A stretch of 60,540 bases of DNA from Acetobacter malorum (GCF_002153605.1 NZ_JOPG01000025.1:1-60540); one strand, 5' to 3'; numbered from the stretch's first letter, positions 44,972-54,334 are shown. The notes: generated by a model not told the origin, from the letters alone. Made by a program: numbers and translations.

Positions 44972-47566
44972 ATGCTCTCTGCCCCCATAGGTCGCTTCAT
45001 TACATTCTGTGCTCGTCATGCCTATGCGGTGGTGGCCTTGTTCCTGCTGCTGTCCTGTGGGGCGGTATATGCGGGCATGACCTGCCTTGGCGTAACGACA
45101 GACACCAGCAAGATGCTGTCCGACCGTCTGGAGTGGAAGCAGCGCTCGGATGAAATGGGCCGTCTGTTCCCGCAGAAGGAAAACCTGCTGGTTGCAGTGA
45201 TTGAAGCTGATCTGCCGGAAGAGGGGCGGGAGACGGCACGCGAGCTGGCCGAAAAGCTCTCCGCCGACCATACGCACTTCAATTTTGCCGAGCGGCCCGA
45301 TGCTAACCCGTATCTGATCCGCAATGGCCTGATGTTTCTGGAGCCACAGCCGCTTTCACAAGTGCTGAATGACACCATTACAGCTCAGCCGTTCCTGTCC
45401 GCACTGGCGCAGGATCCGTCTGCCCGCGGCCTGTTTGGCGCGATGTCCCTGATCTCCGAGGGGATCAAACAGGGGCAGGCGGACGGTCTGAAAAGCTTCC
45501 AGACCCCGCTGGCCGGGTTTGCCGATAATCTTGAAAAGGCCGCTGCAGGCCAGCCTCAGCCGCTCTCATGGCAGCAGCTTCTGGGCGGCCAGTTGTCCGA
45601 TCTGGCGGGGCGGTATCAGTTCGTTATTACCAAGCCGAAGCTGGATTATGGCTCTTTCCAGCCGGGTGGTGCGGCGTCTGATGCCATGGTGCAGGCCATC
45701 AAATCCCTCGAATTTGTCAAAAGCGGCCAGGTCAAAGTGCATATGACCGGGCAGGTGAAGCTGGATGATGAAGAGTTTGCGACCGTCGCTGAAGGTATGG
45801 TCAGCGGTCTGGTTGGCTCTCTGGTGCTCGTCACTCTCTGGCTGACCCTTGCCGTGCGGTCATGGCGCGTGGTCCTGCCAATTGTGGTGACACTGGTTGT
45901 GGGGCTGCTGCTGACGACTGGCTTTGCGGCCGTGGCGGTGGGTACGCTTAATCTGATTTCCGTGGCCTTTGCCATTCTGTTTGTCGGCATTGCGGTCGAT
46001 TTTGCCATCCAGTTTTCCGTCCGTTTCCGGGCTCAGCATGCAGATTCTGGTAATGCCGGTATTCTGGAAGCGCTGCGGGAAACGGGTGAAGAAACCGGCC
46101 ACCAGATTCTGGTAGCGGCTCTTGCAACCTCTGCGGGCTTTCTGGCCTTTACCCCCACGGCTTTTCTGGGGGTTGCGCAGCTGGGGCTGATTGCCGGGAT
46201 CGGCATGCTGGTGGCGTTTGTTTCCACCACCAGCCTGCTGCCTGCGCTGCTGAAAATCTTCCACCCCAAGCTGGATTGCCCGGATATGGGCTACAGCTTC
46301 ATGAAGCCGGTGGATGTCAAAATCCGGCATCACCGCACGTTGCTGCTGGGGCTGTTTGGTGTCGTGGCTGTGGTCGGCATCGCACTGGTACCCAAACTCC
46401 AGTTTGACGGTGACCCGCTGCACACCAAAAATCCGAATTCCGAAGGCATGCGCGCTCTGCATCTGCTGATGAGCAATCCGCAGTCTTCCCCTTACAGTGC
46501 AGAACTGCTGGTGAAGTCTCTGGATGATGCGCAGAAGCAGGCTGACCGCCTGTCCACCGTGCCGCAGGTGCATGACGTGCTCTGGCTGGGCTCTTTTGTG
46601 CCGACCAAACAGGATGAGAAGCTGGCGCTGATTCAGGATGCCAGCTCCATTCTGCTGCCCACCCTGATTGTGCCTAACCCCAAACCCGCTCCGAGTGCCG
46701 ATGAACTCCGGGCCTCTGCGGGCGCAACGGCTGCGGCGCTGGGTGGCGTGCTGGACAAACTCTCTGCGCAGGACCCGTTGCGGCGCATTCAGGCTGCACT
46801 GGTCAAACTCTCTACTGCGCCGGACGCGCAGGTCATGGCTGCCAATAATGCTCTGGTTCGGTTTCTGCCTGCCCAGCTGGAGCAGCTGCGCACCATGTTG
46901 CAGGCTACGCCGGTGACGCTGAAAGACGTGCCGCCCTCCATCGCTAATGACTATCTGCTGCCAGATGGCCGCGCGCTGGTGGAAGTCCACCCAACGGGCG
47001 TGATGTCCAGCAGTGGGGCTCTGCGGAAATTTGTGACGGCGCTGCAAAAGGTCGAGCCGGAGATTGCTGGCACGGCAGTTGATATTGTGGAAAGCGCGCG
47101 CTCCATTGTACGCGCGTTTGAACAGGCTGCGGCGGCGGCGATTATTATGATCGCGCTGATCCTCTTCCTCGCCCTCCGCCGGGTGAAGGATATGTTGCTG
47201 GTTCTGGCCCCGCTGATGCTGTCTGCCCTGATGACGGTTATTCTGGTGGTGCTGCTGCCGGAAACGCTCAACTTCGCCAACATTATCGCCCTGCCGTTGC
47301 TGCTGGGGGTTGGCGTTTCCTTCAATATCTATTTCGTCATGAACTGGCGGGACGGAGTGAAATTCCCGCTGGCATCTCCCACCGCCCGCGCCGTGCTCTT
47401 TTCCGCTCTGACAACGGGCACAGCCTTTGGTTCTCTGGCGCTCTCGCATCACCCCGGCACAGCCAGCATGGGGCGCCTGCTGCTGCTCTCACTGGGCTGC
47501 ACGCTGCTGGCGACGTTGGTGTTTGTTCCCGCTCTGCTGCCGAAGCGACCGACGGACGAAGCCTGA
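44972..47566 (+). CDS. hpnN: Hopanoid RND transporter HpnN (MMPL family)
   Basis: HpnN is an inner membrane RND/MMPL protein thought to move hopanoids to the outer membrane. The 864-residue product has the expected topology. An N-terminal span (ITFCARHAYAVVALFLLL) and a large periplasmic loop come first, then a first block of helices (about 275-430). A second periplasmic region and the last helices from about 715 on follow. Family features include FVGIAVDFAIQFSVRFR and GVGVSFNIYFVMNWR. It follows hpnL after 112 bases of sequence in which I see no gene. Confidence 0.88.
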   Translation: MLSAPIGRFITFCARHAYAVVALFLLLSCGAVYAGMTCLGVTTDTSKMLSDRLEWKQRSDEMGRLFPQKENLLVAVIEADLPEEGRETARELAEKLSADHTHFNFAERPDANPYLIRNGLMFLEPQPLSQVLNDTITAQPFLSALAQDPSARGLFGAMSLISEGIKQGQADGLKSFQTPLAGFADNLEKAAAGQPQPLSWQQLLGGQLSDLAGRYQFVITKPKLDYGSFQPGGAASDAMVQAIKSLEFVKSGQVKVHMTGQVKLDDEEFATVAEGMVSGLVGSLVLVTLWLTLAVRSWRVVLPIVVTLVVGLLLTTGFAAVAVGTLNLISVAFAILFVGIAVDFAIQFSVRFRAQHADSGNAGILEALRETGEETGHQILVAALATSAGFLAFTPTAFLGVAQLGLIAGIGMLVAFVSTTSLLPALLKIFHPKLDCPDMGYSFMKPVDVKIRHHRTLLLGLFGVVAVVGIALVPKLQFDGDPLHTKNPNSEGMRALHLLMSNPQSSPYSAELLVKSLDDAQKQADRLSTVPQVHDVLWLGSFVPTKQDEKLALIQDASSILLPTLIVPNPKPAPSADELRASAGATAAALGGVLDKLSAQDPLRRIQAALVKLSTAPDAQVMAANNALVRFLPAQLEQLRTMLQATPVTLKDVPPSIANDYLLPDGRALVEVHPTGVMSSSGALRKFVTALQKVEPEIAGTAVDIVESARSIVRAFEQAAAAAIIMIALILFLALRRVKDMLLVLAPLMLSALMTVILVVLLPETLNFANIIALPLLLGVGVSFNIYFVMNWRDGVKFPLASPTARAVLFSALTTGTAFGSLALSHHPGTASMGRLLLLSLGCTLLATLVFVPALLPKRPTDEA

Positions 47567-47590
47567 GAACGTCAGGCCATTGCATAAAAA

Positions 47591-47621
47591 AGCCGCCTCC
47601 ATTCTGAGGGCGGCTTTTTTT
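47591..47621 (+). terminator. Terminator after hpnN
   Basis: AGCCGCC/GGCGGCT stem with an 11-base loop, flanked by A and T runs; seven T residues follow on the plus strand. Confidence 0.85.
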
Positions 47622-47712
47622 ATGGTCTGAAAGAAAATTTCAGGAAAATATTCAGTATTGTTGAATAAAAGAGAAAAATACGGGCATCCATAGTGAGTTC
47701 GTGAACTGTCAG

Positions 47713-47747
47713 GTTACAAAAGGGAACGTATTTTTCCTTGTTGTAAC
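47713..47747 (+). other. Inverted repeat in the leader of the first Hint gene
   Basis: GTTACAA (47713-47719) pairs with TTGTAAC (47741-47747), and AAGG pairs with CCTT inside, giving about 11 base pairs with one bulge. It ends 22 bases before the ATG at 47770. It could be an operator or a translational control hairpin. Confidence 0.35.
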
Positions 47748-47769
47748 GTGTTTTGGTGTGGAGCCTGCT

Positions 47770-49215
47770 ATGGAAGATGTCACCGTTGAAAATGGGATTC
47801 AGCAGGATTGTACTATTACGTTTCCTGAGCAGCCTGATGAAGAGGCGATGTATACCGTCACCTTTCAAAATGGTGGAGGCACCCTAAACGTTACAAACGT
47901 TGATATGACGAGCGGGCAGGGGCAGGCTCTTATTACAGTGGTCGATGCTTCTGGAGGACTGGGGAATATCGTCATTCCCGAAAATCTGTATCAAACGGTT
48001 CAGGGTTCTTATTCTTCGGCGACCAAAAGCACGTTGCTCTCCTTCCTGAATGGCAGCCCATACCAACAAATTTTTACTTTCCAGTATTCGGGGAACATTT
48101 TTAACCTCCCTGATGACGAGACTGTGGATATGACCAATATCCTGAGCAGCCAGGGGAATGAGGTTTATCTCCCTGTCTGTTTTCTGGCGGACAGCATGAT
48201 CGAGACTGTGTCCGGGGCTTGCCCGGTGCAGGATCTGACTGTCGGGCAGAAAATTCTGACGTACCAGCAGGGCCAGAAAACGCCGCGTACCATTGTCTGG
48301 ATTGGTAAAAAACAGTCGGTTATACGCCCGGATCTTGCCGATGATGAAGCAGGATACCCTGTGCGTCTTCTTAAAGATGCTCTGGCGGAGGGTGTTCCCT
48401 ATAAAGACATGCTGATTACGGCAGAGCATTGTCTGTTTTTAAACGGCCAGTTTATTCCGGTTCGGATGCTCGTGAATGATCGCTCTATTTTTTACGACCG
48501 GTCAGTAACAGACTACACCTATTATCATATCGAGACAGAAGAGCATTCCGTCATTATGGCAGATGGTGTGCTGACTGAAAGCTATCTGGATACAGGAAAC
48601 CGACGTTCCTTCCGGCAGGATGGTAAAGTTTTCATTCTGGGCGGAAAGCCTAAAAACTGGGCCCGGCACGCGGCGGCTCCCTTGGGCGTCGAGCGTGATT
48701 TTGTGGAGCCAATTTTTCGTCAGATTGACACCCGTGCAAAAACCAGGGGATTTGCTCTGCACTCTGAAAAACCCGACCTGACTTATCAGTCAGATCTGCA
48801 TCTGATAACGGCGGAAGGGGATATCCTGCGCCCCACCAGATGTCATGAGGGTGAGGTGACCTTTATGCTTCCGGGTGCCGTTGAATCTGTCAGGATTGTT
48901 TCCAACAAGAGCCGCCCCTGTGATGTTTTCGGGCCGTTTGTGGATGACCGTCGTATGCTGGGCGTCGCTGTCGGCACCATCAGGCTGGTGGAGCAGGGGC
49001 ACACCACAAGAGTAACGGACCATCTTACAGACGCTTCACTCTCTGGCTGGCACGCCCCCGAAGGAGGCGGCGCGCGCTGGACAACCGGCGATGCTGTCCT
49101 GATGCTTGGTCCGCGACAGTCTGACGGTCTTGCTCAACTCACACTCACTCTTGCGCAGCAGGGGCCGTACAGGATTTCAGGCAACATGAGAGCTGACCGA
49201 GAAAAACAGGCGTAA
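47770..49215 (+). CDS. Hint-domain (Hint_2 type) protein A
   Basis: This is a 481-residue protein with a Hint fold like those of hedgehog and inteins. A short beta-rich N-terminal part (1-130) precedes the Hint block, which starts CFLADSMIETVSG with the nucleophile Cys137. It has TAEH (217-220, the TxxH motif) and ends near YYHIETEEHSVIMADG. A conserved C-terminal module follows, containing GPFVDDRR (388-395) and GWHAPEGGGARWTTGDA. A close relative lies at 56117-58393. An earlier GTG at 47701 would add a hydrophobic leader, but no ribosome-binding site is seen there. A self-cleaving role is inferred; the natural target is unknown. Confidence 0.85.
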   Translation: MEDVTVENGIQQDCTITFPEQPDEEAMYTVTFQNGGGTLNVTNVDMTSGQGQALITVVDASGGLGNIVIPENLYQTVQGSYSSATKSTLLSFLNGSPYQQIFTFQYSGNIFNLPDDETVDMTNILSSQGNEVYLPVCFLADSMIETVSGACPVQDLTVGQKILTYQQGQKTPRTIVWIGKKQSVIRPDLADDEAGYPVRLLKDALAEGVPYKDMLITAEHCLFLNGQFIPVRMLVNDRSIFYDRSVTDYTYYHIETEEHSVIMADGVLTESYLDTGNRRSFRQDGKVFILGGKPKNWARHAAAPLGVERDFVEPIFRQIDTRAKTRGFALHSEKPDLTYQSDLHLITAEGDILRPTRCHEGEVTFMLPGAVESVRIVSNKSRPCDVFGPFVDDRRMLGVAVGTIRLVEQGHTTRVTDHLTDASLSGWHAPEGGGARWTTGDAVLMLGPRQSDGLAQLTLTLAQQGPYRISGNMRADREKQA

Positions 49216-49274
49216 TATCAGGGGTAAGGGGGGCGTTGCTGTTGGCAGAGCGCGCCCCGTGCCGATCAAGCCAA

Positions 49275-49305
49275 TAAAAAACCCCCGCTGTTAAGCGAGG
49301 GTTTT
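49275..49305. terminator. Bidirectional terminator between Hint protein A and sqr
   Basis: Eight-base stem CCCCCGCT/AGCGAGGG with one C-A mismatch and a GTTA loop, flanked by A and T runs on the two sides. It is suitable for both convergent genes. Confidence 0.75.
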
Positions 49306-49327
49306 AAAAGTCTGATTAAGCCGAATT

Positions 49328-50587
49328 TCAGGGCTTAATCCATTCCGGGTGGTGCGGCACACTGATGTCACGTCCTTTGAGCATCATGTCCCAATACACC
49401 CGCGGGAAGACTGTCGTTTTCAGGAACCATGCAAAGCGGCTCGGCTTGCGCTGGTCGTAAGGGAAGCTGGGAGCGGGTTTGCCGCCATACAGGAATTCCG
49501 CCAGAACAATTTTGCCATAGCCTACCGTCAGCGGGCAGGCACCGTAGCCATCATAAATCCCGCTGAAGGGCTTGCCATCCAGAGAGGCCAGCAGGTTTGC
49601 CGTTACAACCGGGGTCTGGGCACGGGCAGCGGCCATGGTCTTGGCGTTGGATGTGCCAATCACATCGCCCAGCCCGAAGATGGAGTCATACTTCGTGTGG
49701 CGCAGAGTGGAGGGGTCTACATCGACCCAGCCGCCTGCATTGGCCAGCGGGCTTTTCTTGATAAAGTCCGGCGCGCTTTGCGGCGGCGTGACATGCAGCA
49801 TGTCAAAATCTTTGACAACATTTTCCGTTTTGCCGTCCGGACCTGTTACAGCAAAGGTCGCTTTGCGTTCCGGGCCGTTCACGGCAATCAGGGTGTGTTT
49901 GTACTGCAGGTTAATGCCGTAATAATCGACGGCCTGCTGCAGCGCAGGGCGATAATAGGCCACACCAAACAGCGCATCCCCGGCAAGGCAGAATTCTACG
50001 TTGGTGCGGTTCAGCGTGCCTTCCTTGCGCCAGTAATCAGCGGCCAGATAGGCAATCTTCTGGGGAGCACCAGCACATTTGATCGGCATGGGCGGCTGTG
50101 TGAAGAGAGCCGTGCCACCGGAGAGGGACTGGATGCACGTCCAGGTATATTCCACTGTGTCTTTGGAATAGTTGCTGCACACGCCGTTGCGGCCCAGTGT
50201 TTCGGGCAGACCTTCAATCTTGTCCCAGTCCAGCTGGAGGCCGGGGCAGACGACCAGACGGTTATAGGCAACTGTGCGGCCATCGGTCAGCGTGACCTGC
50301 TTTTCATCCGGCTGGAAGGAGTCGACGGCAGCCCGCAGCCAGGTGCAGCCATTGGGGATCAGCCCGCCTTCCTGCTTCAGCGTGCTTTTCAGCGTCATGA
50401 CCCCGGCCCCCACCAGCGTCCAGCCGGGCTGGTAGGCGTGGGTGGTGGAGGGGTCAATCACGGCGACATCCAGTGTCGGCCGTTCATGCAGCAGGCGGGC
50501 AGCCACTGCGATACCAGCAGCACCGCCGCCTACGATGACGACTGTATAGCGGAGATCCGGGGTTTTCCCGGCTTCAGACTGGGCCAT
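49328..50587 (-). CDS. sqr: Type II sulfide:quinone oxidoreductase
   Basis: This FAD enzyme oxidises sulfide and passes electrons to the quinone pool at the inner membrane face. The 419-residue product opens with the FAD motif VVIVGGGAAGIAVAARLL. It has HAYQPGWTLVGAG and PIKCAGAPQKIAYL with Cys171, and FGLGDVIGTSNAKT near the second FAD contact. YGACPLTVGYGKIVLAEF carries Cys351. Cys171 and Cys351 correspond to the two redox Cys of the human-type (type II) enzyme; a Cys at the usual GDC position is absent, as in bacterial type II members. GGGAG precedes the ATG. No persulfide dioxygenase is adjacent. Confidence 0.88.
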   Translation of the reverse strand: MAQSEAGKTPDLRYTVVIVGGGAAGIAVAARLLHERPTLDVAVIDPSTTHAYQPGWTLVGAGVMTLKSTLKQEGGLIPNGCTWLRAAVDSFQPDEKQVTLTDGRTVAYNRLVVCPGLQLDWDKIEGLPETLGRNGVCSNYSKDTVEYTWTCIQSLSGGTALFTQPPMPIKCAGAPQKIAYLAADYWRKEGTLNRTNVEFCLAGDALFGVAYYRPALQQAVDYYGINLQYKHTLIAVNGPERKATFAVTGPDGKTENVVKDFDMLHVTPPQSAPDFIKKSPLANAGGWVDVDPSTLRHTKYDSIFGLGDVIGTSNAKTMAAARAQTPVVTANLLASLDGKPFSGIYDGYGACPLTVGYGKIVLAEFLYGGKPAPSFPYDQRKPSRFAWFLKTTVFPRVYWDMMLKGRDISVPHHPEWIKP

Positions 50588-50619
50588 TCATGCTCTCCCT
50601 GAGACGTGTTCACATCCGA

Positions 50620-50672
50620 TTGATGAGTGCAGTATCCCAAACATCAATAATTTAATAAAGTCATTAATTATT
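50620..50672. promoter_or_regulatory. Overlapping inverted repeats upstream of sqr
   Basis: TTGATG (50620-50625) and CATCAA (50642-50647) form one inverted repeat with a 16-base spacer. AATAATT (50646-50652) and AATTATT (50666-50672) form a second, AT-rich one. They lie 33-85 bases upstream of the sqr start and may be operator sites. ArsR-type sulfide sensors such as SqrR or BigR use AT-rich palindromes, but no such regulator gene is nearby. Confidence 0.4.
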
Positions 50673-50696
50673 GGGGAGGCATGTTTGTAGCGCAGG

Positions 50697-50936
50697 TTAG
50701 TCTTTAATCCATGCCTCCACGGGGCCCTGCAGTTTCATGGTCAGCGGGTTGCCATTGCGGTCCACGGTTTTGCCAACAGCCACGCGCACCCAACCTTCGC
50801 TGATGCAGTATTCTTCCACGTTGGTTTTCTCTACGCCCTTAAAGCGAATGCCAACGCCGCGTTCCAGCAGGGCTTCATTAAAATACGGGCTCGCCGGATT
50901 AACGGACAGGCGATCGGGGACGGTAGTATCGGTCAT
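50697..50936 (-). CDS. DUF3297 family protein
   Basis: This 79-residue product belongs to a family widespread in proteobacteria (DUF3297) with no known function. NPASPYFNEALLERGVGIRF, FKGVEKTNVEEYCISEGWVR and DRNGNPLTMKLQGPVEAW are the conserved blocks. Length and start agree with the family. It lies between sqr and the RND pump, both on the minus strand, with separate spacing; a functional link is not evident. Confidence 0.88.
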   Translation of the reverse strand: MTDTTVPDRLSVNPASPYFNEALLERGVGIRFKGVEKTNVEEYCISEGWVRVAVGKTVDRNGNPLTMKLQGPVEAWIKD

Positions 50937-51013
50937 GATGAACCATTCCTTGCAGATAAGGGTCTTAAACGCTGTTTTCTTAGCGAGTTTTGGCCGGAAT
51001 GCCTATCGCCCTC

Positions 51014-54000
51014 TCAGGCGGCCCGCGTAAAGCGCAGCCTGGCCCCAATTGCTGCTCCTTTCCGCTGCACCCAGCGGCCCAGCCGATGCATGAACAGATA
51101 GACAACCGGTGTGGAATACAGGGTGAGCAACTGGCTGGTGGCCAGCCCGCCAATAACGGCAATGCCCAGCGGGCGGCGCAGTTCTGAGCCATAGCCGTGG
51201 CCAAAGACCAGCGGGACCGCGCCAAAGGCTGCGGCCAGCGTGGTCATCAGGATCGGGCGGAAGCGCGTCAGGCAGGCCGTGCGGATGGCTTCTTCCGGGG
51301 GCAGGTTGTGCTCCCGCTCCACATGCAGGGCGAAGTCGATCATCAGAATGGCGTTTTTCTTCACAATGCCAATCAGCAAAATCACGCTGATCATGGCGAT
51401 GAGAGAGAACGGTTCCTGACAGATCCACAACGTCAGCACTGCACCCACGGCGGCCGAGGGCAGGGTGGAAAGAATGGTCAGCGGCTGGATGTAGCTCTCA
51501 TACAGAATGCCGAGCGTGACATACATCGTCACGATAGCGGCGATGAAAACCAGCAGTTCATTAATGAGATCTTTCTGCATATCCCCGGCCTGACCGGAGA
51601 AATCGCCCCGCAGACTCTGGGGCGTGTGCAGGCTGAGCATGGCGTGCTGAATTTCGGTCGTGGCATCCCCCAGAGATTTTCCGGGGGCGAGGTCAAACGC
51701 GATGGACCCGGAAATAAACCCGTTCTCATGGCTGACCTGAAGCGGGGTGGGGGCAGTTTCCAGCGTCGCAACGGTGGGCAGAGGCACCATGGTTTCGGAG
51801 GAGGAGGACACAGCAGAGCCGTTGGAAGCCCCCGCACCACCACCCGCCAGACGGTTGGCGATAGAGTTGCGGAAGGACTGCTGGCTGAGAGAGGCTTCTT
51901 TGGATTCCGTGGTGTCCGAAGGTTTGACCACGCGCACCGTGTTGGATGCCGTGGCCCCCGCTGCCGTGCCGCCTGCGGTGGAAACCCAGAGGGTTTTGAG
52001 CATGTCCGGGTTCTCGCGGAACTGCTTTTCCACTTCCATCACCACGTAATAGGTGGTGAGTGGCGTGGAGATGGCGGAGGCGGTGCGCTGCCCGTAGGCA
52101 TCATACAACGCATTGCCAATCAGCTGCGGCGTGACGAGATAACGCGCCGCCGTATCACGCTGGATGCGCACATGCATGGCCGTGCCATTGCCGGACAGAT
52201 GACTGGTTACGCCAACAATGACCTTGCTTTTGCGCAGGGCTTCCGTAATGCGCGGCACCCACGTGTAAATGTCTTCCGCGTTGTCACTTTGGAAGACATA
52301 TTCATATGTGCCTTCATGCTGGCGTCCGCCACCGCCATTGATGTCCCCGGCATTGGAAATGCTGGCACTCATGCCCGGAATGTTTTTCACGCGTTCCCGC
52401 ACACGGGCCGCAATCTGCTCCGGGGTGGAGCTGCGGCCAGATTTGTCTGTCAGCTGGGCGAAGACCTGAGATTCATTAGCGGCATCTTCCCCGGCAAAGC
52501 CCAGAACATCACTGACATCATGGTCCACCATCATGGCTTTGATGACCTCTTTCGTCTTGCCGGACATGGCAGCGAAGGAGCTGGTCTGGTCAGAGCTCAG
52601 ATAGCTTTCCAGCAAGGAAATATCTTCTGCTGGCAGCACGGTTTTGGACATGACAATCAGAATGCCGATGGTCGCAAAAAAGCTGGCGGGGAGGGAGCAG
52701 AAAATCAGCCAGGGGTGCCGTAACGCCCAGTTCAAAGAGCGTTCATAGCCATGGATCAGCCATTCCAGCCCCTTATCCGTGCCATCGGCCAGCAGATGTG
52801 CTGCGTGGGTGAAGGCACCTTTTTTGGGCGGCGGGGCATTGGGGTCTGGCTCATGATGGATTTCCAGCATGTAGGCGCACATCATGGGTGTGAGCGAGAT
52901 AGACAGAAAGAAGGAGACGGAGACCGCTGTGGTCAGCGTCATCGCAAACTCAAAGAAAATCTTGCCCGGAACGCCACCCAGCAGCAGGAGCGGGAGGAAG
53001 ACGGCAATCAGCGAAATGGTGATGGAAAGAATGGTAAACGCAATCTCACGCGAGCCAAGGAGCGTGGCGTCCATCCGGCTCATGCCCGCTTCCATATGTC
53101 GGGCAATATTTTCCACCACCACAATGGCGTCATCCACCACAAAGCCTGTGGCAATGGTCAGTGCCATGAGGGACAGAGTATCAAGCGAGAAGCCCATCAG
53201 GTGCATGACACCCAGAGAGCCAGCCAGTGAGATCGGTACGGTAATGGCCGGAATGAGCGTGGAGCGCCAGCTGCGCAGAAACGCAAGCACGACCAGCACC
53301 ACCAGCACGACAGAAATAACCAGCGTGTATTGGGTGTCTTCCAGTGCGCCACGGATGGACACGGAACGGTCCGAGACCAGTTTGAACTCCACGTCCGCAG
53401 GCAGTGCATTGGCCAGAATATCTGCGCGCGCCCGGATGGCGTCCGTTACTTCAATAACATTCGCGCCCGGCTGCGGGCGGATAATGGTGATGATGGCAGG
53501 CTTCTCATTATACCAGGCCGCCTTGCGTTCATCCTGCGGGCCATCCCGCACAATAGCCACGTCAGTCAGGCGGACGGGGCGGCCATTGCGGTAGCCGATG
53601 ACGAGGTCCCGATATTCGTTTGCCGTGCGGGCCTGATCGTTTGTTTCCAGTGTCAGGCGCTGGCCGCCGGAATCCAGAAAGCCTTTCGGTGTGTTGGCGT
53701 TGGCTGAGGCCAGAGCCGAGCGCACGTCCTCAAACCCGATGCCGTATTTATACAGCATCATCGGGTTCATCTCCACGCGCACGGCGGGTTTGGAAGCCCC
53801 GACCATTTCCACCCAGCCAACGCCCTTCACGCCAGCCAGAAGCGGCTTCATGCGGGTTTCCGCCAGATCCCGCAGGGCTGTGGGGGTGCGGGTGGGGGAG
53901 GTCATGGTCGCCAGCATGATCGGGCTGTCAGACGGGTTGGCCTTGTAATACTGTGGTGGCATCAGCAGCGTGTGCGGCATATCTGCGCGAGCGGCCTGCA

Positions 54001-54334
54001 AGGCGGCTTCTACATCACGCGCTGCCCCGTTAATGTCCCGGCTGTTATCAAAAAACATCAGGATGAAGGCGCTGGTGTCCGTTGAATCGGACCGCATACT
54101 GGTCAGACCGGCAATCTGGCCCAGATGGCGCTCAAGCGGTGTGGTGAGCGAACTCGCCATCTGCTGCGGAGAACTGCCGGGCTGGGACGCCACAACGTAG
54201 ATAACCGGTACGGAAATGTTGGGCAGGTCGGCCACCGGCATAGCGCGATAGGCAAAAATACCTGCCAGAACAAAAGCCATGGCCATCAGAAGAGTGCCGA
54301 CGGGACGCATGATAAAAAGCCGGCAGATGGACAA
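51014..54334 (-). CDS. RND-type multidrug efflux permease (HAE1 family), orphan
   Basis: This is an inner membrane pump subunit of 1106 residues with the RND plan. An N-terminal span (RPVGTLLMAMAFVLAGIFAY) and a first porter loop come first, then helices near 335-550 with the proton-relay pair in IATGFVVDDAIVVVENI. A second periplasmic loop and the C-terminal helix set follow. It resembles MdtB/MdtC-type pumps. The second loop contains a Ser/Gly/Ala-rich insertion of about 70 residues (coding about 51790-51985) before ETMVPLPTVATLE. No periplasmic adaptor or outer membrane channel is adjacent, so partners must be encoded elsewhere. Confidence 0.88.
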   Translation of the reverse strand: MSICRLFIMRPVGTLLMAMAFVLAGIFAYRAMPVADLPNISVPVIYVVASQPGSSPQQMASSLTTPLERHLGQIAGLTSMRSDSTDTSAFILMFFDNSRDINGAARDVEAALQAARADMPHTLLMPPQYYKANPSDSPIMLATMTSPTRTPTALRDLAETRMKPLLAGVKGVGWVEMVGASKPAVRVEMNPMMLYKYGIGFEDVRSALASANANTPKGFLDSGGQRLTLETNDQARTANEYRDLVIGYRNGRPVRLTDVAIVRDGPQDERKAAWYNEKPAIITIIRPQPGANVIEVTDAIRARADILANALPADVEFKLVSDRSVSIRGALEDTQYTLVISVVLVVLVVLAFLRSWRSTLIPAITVPISLAGSLGVMHLMGFSLDTLSLMALTIATGFVVDDAIVVVENIARHMEAGMSRMDATLLGSREIAFTILSITISLIAVFLPLLLLGGVPGKIFFEFAMTLTTAVSVSFFLSISLTPMMCAYMLEIHHEPDPNAPPPKKGAFTHAAHLLADGTDKGLEWLIHGYERSLNWALRHPWLIFCSLPASFFATIGILIVMSKTVLPAEDISLLESYLSSDQTSSFAAMSGKTKEVIKAMMVDHDVSDVLGFAGEDAANESQVFAQLTDKSGRSSTPEQIAARVRERVKNIPGMSASISNAGDINGGGGRQHEGTYEYVFQSDNAEDIYTWVPRITEALRKSKVIVGVTSHLSGNGTAMHVRIQRDTAARYLVTPQLIGNALYDAYGQRTASAISTPLTTYYVVMEVEKQFRENPDMLKTLWVSTAGGTAAGATASNTVRVVKPSDTTESKEASLSQQSFRNSIANRLAGGGAGASNGSAVSSSSETMVPLPTVATLETAPTPLQVSHENGFISGSIAFDLAPGKSLGDATTEIQHAMLSLHTPQSLRGDFSGQAGDMQKDLINELLVFIAAIVTMYVTLGILYESYIQPLTILSTLPSAAVGAVLTLWICQEPFSLIAMISVILLIGIVKKNAILMIDFALHVEREHNLPPEEAIRTACLTRFRPILMTTLAAAFGAVPLVFGHGYGSELRRPLGIAVIGGLATSQLLTLYSTPVVYLFMHRLGRWVQRKGAAIGARLRFTRAA

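Noticed and set aside
45860..47452. Long 530-residue minus-strand frame opposite hpnN
   Set aside because: Gln/His/Arg-rich composition typical of antisense to a GC-rich gene; the plus strand has clear MMPL/HpnN motifs.
49349..50602. 417-residue plus-strand frame opposite sqr
   Set aside because: Shadow of sqr, which carries FAD and redox Cys motifs on the other strand.
51197..52723. 508-residue plus-strand frame opposite the RND pump
   Set aside because: Gly/His/Arg-rich composition with no recognisable fold; shadow of the RND gene.
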